From: Sphingomonadales bacterium UBA658
GTDB lineage: Bacteria; Pseudomonadota; Alphaproteobacteria; Sphingomonadales; Sphingomonadaceae
Direction: 5' to 3'
DNA: 5,325 bases
NCBI GenBank assembly: GCA_002299195.1
Contig: DBOA01000060.1
Coordinates: forward strand, 1-5,325
The position numbers and the translations under genes are program-made. Shown here one piece after another: positions 1 through 4,783 of this stretch; positions within the stretch are counted from its first letter, which is position 1, and each line of letters starts with the position of its first letter. Below the pieces are notes generated by a model. That model saw only the letters and a list, made by a program, of their open reading frames with translations, searched no databases and was not told where the DNA came from.

Positions 1-983
1 TCGGCGAGCTGGTTTGTCGACATAGTTAGGTTGGCTTTGCCGGGCCCCGCTTTGGTATAACCCAGCTCGGTCTGAAAATCGGGTGTGCGCGCGGCGAGGC
101 GATTGATGAAGTTGTTGTATCGCGCGCCTTGATCATCGGTCCATGACGGAATGCCTTCAAACCCGGCCATGAATGCAGCGGGAATGGCTTCATCCCCATG
201 AACATCCATCGCCCAATGCACGCCGGTTTCATCCATGGCGTTGCGGATGCCCAGAACCTCTGGACTAAGGTCCAAACTTGGATCGGCCCATTCGCGGTTC
301 AGGTTTACGCCCGCAAAATTGGTACGCAAATGTCCGCGGCAGCTGCCGTCGGGATTGCAATTGGGCACGATATGCAAACGGCATTTTTCCAACAACACGC
401 GCGTGTGCGGATCGCTCAGGTCGGTGAGCATATCCAGCGCACCTTCCATCCAATATTCGGCCTGTGTTTCGCCCGGATGCTGGCGCGCATATAGCCAGAC
501 TTGCGTTTCGCCATCGCCCATCGACAGGCAATCAATGGGCTGTCCTTCCAGGCTGTGGCCCAAGCACCGGTAGTTGACGCCTTCGCATGTTGCGGCGTCA
601 GAAATCAGATCATGGTGCCGTTCCATGCTAAAGGGCGCGAAATAGGCGAACCAGACGATGTCGCTGGCGGGCGTGTAGCGGATGGTCAGGGTGCCGCCGT
701 CCGCAGCTTTGTCATAGCTCGTATCGGCGCGGCCCCAAAAATCCCGGTCTTCCGAAACGCAGGCGCGATAATCTGGCCAGCCGCCGGGATAGGCGCTGCC
801 TTCCAAGCCCGTTATGCGCAGTTCAATTTCTTCACCCGCTGCGCACGCAACGCGGAAGTGGAACCATTGCGCAAACTCCGAATCCTTATCCTTGCGAATG
901 CCAAGGGTGGCGCTGTTGCCATCGATGGCGTGCACTAGGATGTTACCGCTGTCGAATGCAGCATTGATATCGGTGATCGGCAT
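1..983 (-). CDS. M14-family zinc carboxypeptidase, cytosolic-carboxypeptidase-like (partial, C-terminus off the window)
   Basis: The reverse strand reads open from an ATG at 983 to the left edge, giving 327 residues with no stop. The N-terminal part (about residues 1-125) contains AFDSGN near the start, then FAYFAPFSMERHH, which matches the beta-rich N-terminal domain of bacterial AGBL/cytosolic-carboxypeptidase-like M14 enzymes. The peptidase domain follows. H169 and E172 lie in HPGET, the first two zinc ligands; NPDG is next; N229-R230 in NLNREW fit the substrate-carboxylate-binding Asn-Arg pair; H262 in MDVHGDE is the third zinc ligand. The catalytic Glu of M14 enzymes would lie downstream and is not visible. 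Family members remove C-terminal residues, in eukaryotes from tubulin; bacterial substrates are largely unknown. No signal peptide is visible, so it is probably cytoplasmic. It starts 25 bp after the lipoprotein gene, so co-transcription is likely. The Shine-Dalgarno is poor (a GAGAG-like purine stretch), and the start rests mainly on the conserved N-terminal block. The family call is firm; the substrate is unknown. Confidence 0.93.
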   Translation of the reverse strand, partial: MPITDINAAFDSGNILVHAIDGNSATLGIRKDKDSEFAQWFHFRVACAAGEEIELRITGLEGSAYPGGWPDYRACVSEDRDFWGRADTSYDKAADGGTLTIRYTPASDIVWFAYFAPFSMERHHDLISDAATCEGVNYRCLGHSLEGQPIDCLSMGDGETQVWLYARQHPGETQAEYWMEGALDMLTDLSDPHTRVLLEKCRLHIVPNCNPDGSCRGHLRTNFAGVNLNREWADPSLDLSPEVLGIRNAMDETGVHWAMDVHGDEAIPAAFMAGFEGIPSWTDDQGARYNNFINRLAARTPDFQTELGYTKAGPGKANLTMSTNQLA

Positions 984-1008
984 TTTTGGTTCGCTCTCGC
1001 AATGAAGT

Positions 1009-1602
1009 TTATGGAACGCGAATAGTCTCGCCAGACACGCCGGGGAAGTCCTTAAACAAGGCTTCGGCCAATTTAGAGGCCGCAATAGCGGGCTGCGCGG
1101 CAGGCGAGCCCGCTTTGGCAGATTGCACCGCGGTCCCTTCCCATATCACCAGCTGGTCACTGCGCCGGATGATGCGCACCGACAATGTGGTCTGGAATTG
1201 CGCTGCCGACCCGCCGCCGAGATTGATGCCAACGCCCAAGCCAATGCCCGACCCATAGCTGCCGGTTGATCCGCCGACGCCCACGGAAACCGGTGACCGG
1301 CGATCCGGGCGTATCATCGTCGCGCCAAAGCGTATTTCGGCAACAACATCGCTTGTGCCCGTTGGATTGCGATAGCCGACCCGCTGCATTTCGCGCGTCA
1401 CCGCCGCAACATAAGGCGAAGCCGATAGCGATCGGTCCACCGCCGATTCGCCGGCAACCTCAACCCCAAAACTGCCATTGCCATAAGGCACGCCTTCGGC
1501 CGCGCGGTTAAAGCGCGTGACCTCAACAGGGCCCGTGGGAACGACACAGGCCGACAGCAGTAAAAGCGCGAGGAGCGGCAATATGCTTGGAGTTTTCATC
1601 AT
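1009..1602 (-). CDS. DUF4136-like outer-membrane lipoprotein
   Basis: A 197-residue protein. A hydrophobic signal segment (about residues 7-16) ends in LLLLSAC, a lipobox with the lipidated cysteine at C19. Val rather than Asp follows, so by the E. coli sorting rule it would go to the outer membrane. The mature part has a glycine/serine-rich stretch (about residues 115-140), then beta-rich sequence containing LVIWEGTA. It closes with a helix ending in ALFKDFPG, a pattern typical of DUF4136 lipoproteins. Function is unknown for this family. The frame stays open upstream to an ATG at 1719, but that extension would bury the signal peptide. An AAGGA at 1610-1614 sits 7 nt before the ATG at 1602, so I choose that start; a second ATG directly follows. 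The carboxypeptidase gene lies 25 bp downstream on the same strand, suggesting an operon. The lipoprotein call is firm; the DUF4136 assignment is from pattern memory and less certain. Confidence 0.88.
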   Translation of the reverse strand: MMKTPSILPLLALLLLSACVVPTGPVEVTRFNRAAEGVPYGNGSFGVEVAGESAVDRSLSASPYVAAVTREMQRVGYRNPTGTSDVVAEIRFGATMIRPDRRSPVSVGVGGSTGSYGSGIGLGVGINLGGGSAAQFQTTLSVRIIRRSDQLVIWEGTAVQSAKAGSPAAQPAIAASKLAEALFKDFPGVSGETIRVP

Positions 1603-1609
1603 GGACCTA

Positions 1610-1614
1610 TCCTT
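1610..1614 (-). promoter_or_regulatory. Shine-Dalgarno site that fixes the lipoprotein start
   Basis: The reverse strand reads AAGGA here, 7 nt before the ATG at 1602 and 10 nt before the adjacent in-frame ATG at 1599. This supports a short start with an intact N-terminal signal peptide over the longer open frame that begins at 1719. Just upstream, the reverse strand has the AT-rich run TGATATATGAT (about 1621-1631). It could hold a -10 element but has no convincing -35 partner. Confidence 0.7.
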
Positions 1615-1679
1615 TAGCACATCATATATCATGGCAAGCGATGTATCGGGGCTGAATCGCATAATTGCGCCGAACGCGC

Positions 1680-1708
1680 TTGACTTTCCGCCGCCCCACC
1701 CATAGGAG
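1680..1708 (+). promoter_or_regulatory. Candidate sigma-70-type promoter for rpmJ
   Basis: TTGACT at 1680-1685 matches five of six positions of the -35 consensus. A 17-bp spacer leads to TAGGAG at 1703-1708, which is a poor -10 match. Transcription would then begin near 1715, giving an rpmJ leader of about 40 nt. The placement between two divergent genes is what one expects of a promoter. The weak -10 keeps this tentative. Confidence 0.35.
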
Positions 1709-1755
1709 CGCGCCTTCAATTCAAGCTTTATGCATCAAAAAGACGGGTAAATCCG

Positions 1756-1881
1756 ATGAAAGTCGTTAATTCTCTCAAGTCGCTCAAAGGCCGCCATCGT
1801 GACAACCGCGTGATTCGTCGTCGTGGCCGGACCTATGTGATCAACAAGACCCAGCCACGCTTTAAGGCGCGCCAGGGTTAA
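1756..1881 (+). CDS. rpmJ: 50S ribosomal protein L36, zinc-free type
   Basis: A 41-residue basic protein beginning MKVVNSLKSLKGRHRD and ending INKTQPRFKARQG, which is clearly bacterial L36 (bL36). L36 is the smallest protein of the large ribosomal subunit and helps stabilise 23S rRNA folding. The zinc-ribbon form of L36 has three Cys and one His as ligands; this copy has no cysteine at all (Asn17 and Asn30 occupy positions that are Cys in E. coli YkgO-like relatives). It therefore belongs to the zinc-independent form common in alphaproteobacteria. It stands alone, as in many alphaproteobacteria, rather than at the end of the large ribosomal protein cluster. An intrinsic terminator follows 40 bp after the stop, so it is probably monocistronic. 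No strong Shine-Dalgarno is visible; the nearest purine run is AAAAAGACGGG. A six-codon open frame ends 5 nt before the start. Confidence 0.96.
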   Translation: MKVVNSLKSLKGRHRDNRVIRRRGRTYVINKTQPRFKARQG

Positions 1882-1920
1882 TTGGCCGCTGCCTGCAGAA
1901 CGCGGGCAGATGGTTTTATC

Positions 1921-1959
1921 AAAAGACCGCTCCGAATCTGATTCGCGGGCGGTTTTTTT
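1921..1959 (+). terminator. Intrinsic terminator after rpmJ
   Basis: A strong hairpin followed by seven T residues. The arms are 1926-1937 (ACCGCTCCGAAT) and 1941-1953 (ATTCGCGGGCGGT), giving 12 pairs including one G-T wobble, with a single bulged C at 1946 and a CTG loop at 1938-1940. The T tract runs 1953-1959, and an A run at 1921-1924 could pair with part of it. It begins 40 bp after the rpmJ stop. A weaker possible hairpin (CTGCC at 1889-1893 with GGCAG at 1905-1909) lies between them. Only 24 bp remain before the next start codon. Confidence 0.9.
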
Positions 1960-1983
1960 GCGTCTTCAGGTGAGAAGTTTCCC

Positions 1984-2595
1984 ATGACACAAATCACCAC
2001 CGTCGTGTTTGATGTCGGCAAAGTGCTGTTCGAATGGGATTTGCGGCATCTTTTTGCAAAGTTGATCGCCGACAAGGCGGAGCTGGAATATTTCGTCACG
2101 CATGTTGTTACGCCCGAATGGCATTTTCAGCATGATGCTGGCCGGCCATTGGCAGAGATGACCGCGGAACGGATCGCGCTATATCCAAAATATGCAAATG
2201 AGATCGACGCGTACCGAACACGTTTTAACGAGACGATTCCGGGCCCTGTCACGGGCTCACTCGAAATCGTGCACGAACTGGCCGCGCGCGCCGTCCCGCT
2301 TTTCGCCATTACCAATTTTGGCGCGGAGTTTTGGGAGATGTTCCGCCCGACCCAACCCATATTCGACCATTTCAGAGATATTGTCGTCTCGGGCGTCGAG
2401 AAAATGGTCAAGCCAGACCCCGATATCTATGCGCTGGCGCTGCGGCGCTTTGGGCTGAAGCCCGGCGAGGCGATATTCATCGATGACAATCACGACAATG
2501 TCGTCAGCGCCCGCGCCAATGGCTTTGCTGCGCATCATTTTACCGATGCAGAAACGCTGCGCCGCGAATTGCTGGACCTCAATTTGCTGGATTAA
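1984..2595 (+). CDS. HAD-superfamily hydrolase (haloacid dehalogenase-like phosphatase)
   Basis: A 203-residue protein of normal length for a single-domain HAD enzyme with a helical type-1 cap. All four HAD motifs are visible. Motif I is FDVGKVLF, with nucleophile D10; the usual second Asp is G12, a variant seen in the subgroup that includes E. coli YihX. Motif II is T110 in AITN, motif III is K143 in KPDPDIY, and motif IV is D167-D168 in FIDDN. The cap lies roughly between residues 18 and 85. Such proteins are cytoplasmic and mostly hydrolyse small phosphomonoesters, sometimes C-halogen bonds; the substrate cannot be read from the sequence. An AGGTGA at 1968-1973, 10 nt before the ATG, supports the start. 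The rpmJ terminator ends 24 bp upstream, so expression depends either on readthrough or on a promoter hidden in or around the terminator. Family certain, substrate unknown. Confidence 0.93.
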   Translation: MTQITTVVFDVGKVLFEWDLRHLFAKLIADKAELEYFVTHVVTPEWHFQHDAGRPLAEMTAERIALYPKYANEIDAYRTRFNETIPGPVTGSLEIVHELAARAVPLFAITNFGAEFWEMFRPTQPIFDHFRDIVVSGVEKMVKPDPDIYALALRRFGLKPGEAIFIDDNHDNVVSARANGFAAHHFTDAETLRRELLDLNLLD

Positions 2596-2599
2596 TTTT

Positions 2600-2664
2600 T
2601 GCACGCAGAGGCGCGGAGGGCGCAGAGAATATATGATTTGCTGCGCGCGCGCTGCGCCTTTGCA
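2600..2664. repeat. GC-rich imperfect inverted repeat in the intergenic region
   Basis: Just after the HAD stop codon, GCAGAGGCGCGGAGGGCGCAG (2605-2625, shown here as its 21-nt span) pairs imperfectly with the right arm 2641-2664. The matching blocks are AGGCGC with GCGCCT at the outer side and GCGCAG with CTGCGC at the inner side. A 15-nt AT-rich loop (2626-2640) separates the arms. The right arm includes the alternating run GCGCGCGCGC. The left arm resembles the 'cacgcagaggcgcagag' type of motif that recurs between genes in various bacteria; that similarity is from memory. No T tract follows, so it is not a standard intrinsic terminator, though it could still form a 3' mRNA hairpin. Confidence 0.55.
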
Positions 2665-2710
2665 TCAACCAAAAAACATCAGCGCAAGCCCTTCCATTCA
2701 GCGCCCGTCT

Positions 2711-2722
2711 GTGCTTAAGCAC
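2711..2722. promoter_or_regulatory. Perfect 12-bp palindrome upstream of sucC, possible operator
   Basis: GTGCTTAAGCAC is a perfect palindrome, 36 bp before the sucC start. Its position fits a binding site for a dimeric regulator near the sucC promoter. I cannot assign a regulator. A possible -10 (TATTGT, 2736-2741) lies downstream, with no good -35 partner. The sucC ribosome binding site GAGGA is at 2743-2747. Confidence 0.35.
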
Positions 2723-2758
2723 CCGCGAAACTCTTTATTGTCGAGGATGTAATCTCCC

Positions 2759-3967
2759 ATGAATATCCATGAATATCAGGCCAAAGAACTGCTTGCGAAA
2801 TTTGGTGTGGCTTGCCCCGCTGGTATCGCGGCGCTCAGCGTTGAAGAAGCGGTTGCGGCTGCGAAGCAATTGCCTGGTCCGCTTTATGTCGTGAAGTCGC
2901 AAATCCATGCGGGTGGACGTGGCAAGGGCAAGTTCAAGGAATTGGGTCCCGATGCAAAGGGCGGTGTTCGCTTGGCCTTCAACTTGGACGAAGTTGAATC
3001 GCATGCAAAAGAAATGCTGGGGAACACGCTGGTCACCATCCAGACCGGAGCCGAAGGCAAGCAGGTCAACCGTCTGTACATCACCGATGGCGCCGACATT
3101 AAGCAGGAATTCTACCTCGCATTGTTGGTCGATCGCGCGACCAGCCGGATTGCTATTGTTGCTTCCACCGAAGGCGGCATGAACATCGAAGACGTGGCGC
3201 ATGACAGCCCCGAGAAGATTCACACCATCGTTGTCGATCCAGCAACCGGACTTCAGCCACACCATGGCCGCAGCGTTGCAAAGGCGCTTGGCCTGACGGG
3301 TGATTTGGCCAAGCAAGCACAGACTGTGGTTGCGGGTCTCTATGCCGCATTCTTGGGCACCGATGCCGAACAGATTGAAATCAACCCGCTCGCTGTGTGC
3401 GAAGGCAAGAATGGCGACGAGCTGTTGGTGCTGGATGCCAAGGTAGCGTTTGATGGCAATGCGATGTTCCGCCACAAGGATCTGGCCGAGCTGCGCGACC
3501 TGACGGAAGAAGACCCTGCCGAAGTCGAAGCATCCGAATATGACCTTGCCTATATCAAGCTCGACGGCAACATCGGCTGCATGGTCAACGGCGCGGGTCT
3601 TGCGATGGCAACCATGGACATCATCAAGCTGAACGGCGAATTCCCCGCCAACTTCCTGGACGTCGGTGGCGGCGCTTCGAAGGAAAAGGTGACCGCTGCA
3701 TTCAAGATCATTCTAAAGGACCCAGCCGTAAAGGGCATTTTGGTCAATATCTTCGGCGGCATCATGAAATGCGACATCATTGCGGACGGTATCGTTGCTG
3801 CGGCAAAGGAAGTGAACCTGTCGGTGCCGCTCGTTGTCCGCCTCGAAGGCACCAATGTGCAGCAGGGCAAGGACATCCTCGCCAATAGCGGCCTGCCTAT
3901 CGTATCGGCCAACGACCTTGGCGATGCAGCCGCGAAGATTGTCGCGGAGGTTCGCAAGGCAGCGTAG
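2759..3967 (+). CDS. sucC: Succinyl-CoA synthetase (ADP-forming) beta subunit
   Basis: A 402-residue protein, slightly longer than the 388 of E. coli SucC and collinear with it. With SucD it converts succinyl-CoA, ADP (or GDP) and phosphate to succinate, CoA and ATP in the cytoplasmic TCA cycle. The ATP-grasp part begins MNIHEYQAKELL. K46 and GRGK at 53-56 line the nucleotide site. N209 in IEINPL and D226 in LVLDAK correspond to the Mg-binding Asn and Asp. The C-terminal CoA-ligase domain has N277 in GCMVNGAG and the FGGIMKCD block at 332-339, which belongs to the succinate/phosphate site and the contact with SucD. The start is set by family alignment and by a GAGGA 11 nt upstream. The sucD gene, usually directly downstream, is absent here; a methyltransferase follows after 4 bp. 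Catalysis needs SucD, so its gene must lie elsewhere. Confidence 0.98.
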   Translation: MNIHEYQAKELLAKFGVACPAGIAALSVEEAVAAAKQLPGPLYVVKSQIHAGGRGKGKFKELGPDAKGGVRLAFNLDEVESHAKEMLGNTLVTIQTGAEGKQVNRLYITDGADIKQEFYLALLVDRATSRIAIVASTEGGMNIEDVAHDSPEKIHTIVVDPATGLQPHHGRSVAKALGLTGDLAKQAQTVVAGLYAAFLGTDAEQIEINPLAVCEGKNGDELLVLDAKVAFDGNAMFRHKDLAELRDLTEEDPAEVEASEYDLAYIKLDGNIGCMVNGAGLAMATMDIIKLNGEFPANFLDVGGGASKEKVTAAFKIILKDPAVKGILVNIFGGIMKCDIIADGIVAAAKEVNLSVPLVVRLEGTNVQQGKDILANSGLPIVSANDLGDAAAKIVAEVRKAA

Positions 3968-3971
3968 CTAA

Positions 3972-4700
3972 ATGGCTGATAACGCTGCCCCTAACGTCTA
4001 TCGCTCTGGTTTTTTCCAGCGTCAGAATTCGACATCTGCACGGTCCGCTAGCCGGATCGTGCCATTTGTTACGGATCTGATTGCCCCGAAGTCGGTTCTC
4101 GACGTCGGGTGCGGTTCGGGTGCGTGGTCTCGGGCATTCCTCGAAAATGATGTACAGACTTTGCGCGCCATTGACGGTGACTACGCACGTTCAGCGTTGC
4201 TGATTGACGACGCGCATTTTACGTCGGTCAATCTCGCCAGCTTTGACGGCCACCTCGGGACCTTTGATCTCGTTGCCTGCATTGAAGTGGCTGAGCATTT
4301 GAACGCCGATCGGGCATCCGGTTTTGTCGAGCTGCTGTGCAAGCATAGTCCCGCCATATTGTTTTCGGCGGCACCCCCAGGGCAAGGCGGCACGCATCAT
4401 GTGAACGAACAGCCCCTGTCCTATTGGGTCGAACATTTTGCGCAGCGCGGTTATCGCCTTTTTGACATTATTCGTCCGGCATTTTGGCACGACGAGACGG
4501 TGCAATGGTGGCATCGGCAGAATATGGTCATTTTTGCGGACAAAAATAATCTGGGCCTCATAGATATTTTGGAACAACAACGCGCTGTTACAACAGAATT
4601 TATTGATGTCGTTCACCCCGACGCGTTTAAGGCCAAAATGCAACTATCGGCGGTCGCGGACAATGCACTGAATCGTGTGCGTCGCCGCTTTGGAGCTTGA
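3972..4700 (+). CDS. Class I SAM-dependent methyltransferase, substrate unknown
   Basis: A 242-residue Rossmann-type methyltransferase. Motif I is VLDVGCGSG at 42-50, the glycine-rich SAM-binding loop. The acidic end of beta-2 is IDGD at 67-70, and the post-I/motif II region is FDLVACIEVAEHL at 98-110, whose EVAEHL resembles the Methyltransf_23/UbiG-like group. PPGQGGTHHVNEQ (135-147) followed by LSYW is a typical region at the substrate side. No signal peptide or membrane segment is visible, so it is cytoplasmic. It starts 4 bp after the sucC stop. The only Shine-Dalgarno-like sequence is AAGG 12 nt upstream inside sucC, which suggests translational coupling. By eye its second half (around 4500-4640) is AT-richer than sucC, which might mean a later arrival or weaker expression. 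Small-molecule, glycan-related and protein targets are all possible; nothing in the sequence decides among them. Confidence 0.9.
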   Translation: MADNAAPNVYRSGFFQRQNSTSARSASRIVPFVTDLIAPKSVLDVGCGSGAWSRAFLENDVQTLRAIDGDYARSALLIDDAHFTSVNLASFDGHLGTFDLVACIEVAEHLNADRASGFVELLCKHSPAILFSAAPPGQGGTHHVNEQPLSYWVEHFAQRGYRLFDIIRPAFWHDETVQWWHRQNMVIFADKNNLGLIDILEQQRAVTTEFIDVVHPDAFKAKMQLSAVADNALNRVRRRFGA

Positions 4701-4715
4701 CGTTCACGTCAACGT
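4697..4715. promoter_or_regulatory. Symmetric ACGT motif upstream of etfB, possible operator overlapping a -35
   Basis: TTGACGTTCACGTCAA (4697-4712) is a perfect inverted repeat with 7-bp arms and a 2-bp centre. The core ACGT appears three times at exact 6-bp steps (4700, 4706, 4712), so a second, overlapping symmetric site ACGTTCACGTCAACGT spans 4700-4715. The motif overlaps the stop codon of the methyltransferase. Its first six bases, TTGACG, could serve as a -35, with CATAGG at 4720-4725 as a weak -10 after 17 bp. This would give etfB its own regulated promoter. A tail-end hairpin of the upstream mRNA is an alternative, but no T tract follows. Confidence 0.4.
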
Positions 4716-4771
4716 TAAGCATAGGCGCTCCAGTTTAGGCGGGCATTCACTCGCCATTTGAGTCGGTATGG

Positions 4772-4776
4772 AAGGA
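4772..4776 (+). promoter_or_regulatory. Shine-Dalgarno site of etfB
   Basis: AAGGA lies 7 nt before the etfB ATG, the best-placed ribosome binding site on the forward strand of the window. It fits a highly translated gene that does not depend on coupling to the upstream methyltransferase. Confidence 0.8.
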
Positions 4777-4783
4777 TGAGCAG

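Noticed and set aside
501..938. 145-residue forward frame opposite the carboxypeptidase
   Set aside because: The reverse strand carries the complete M14 motif set in this interval, so the forward frame is a shadow.
1621..1631. AT-rich TGATATATGAT on the reverse strand as promoter of the lipoprotein gene
   Set aside because: An extended -10 is possible, but there is no -35 match and the leader would be only about 12-14 nt, so I did not call it as a feature.
1603..1719. N-terminal extension of the lipoprotein reading frame to an ATG at 1719
   Set aside because: It would put 39 extra residues before a standard lipoprotein signal peptide, whereas a good AAGGA precedes the ATG at 1602.
2641..2653. 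Alternating GC run as a stand-alone Z-DNA or microsatellite signal
   Set aside because: It is short and better explained as the right arm of the inverted repeat.
2735..3475. 246-residue open frame on the reverse strand inside sucC
   Set aside because: It lies fully antisense to a certain sucC, has no recognisable domain, and long antisense frames are common in GC-biased coding DNA.
4191..4643. 150-residue reverse-strand open frame over the methyltransferase
   Set aside because: Antisense shadow of a gene with intact methyltransferase motifs; no family features in the reverse reading.
4738..4755. Short hairpin GGCGGG...CTCGCC before etfB as a terminator
   Set aside because: The stem is short with a mismatch, and no T tract follows.
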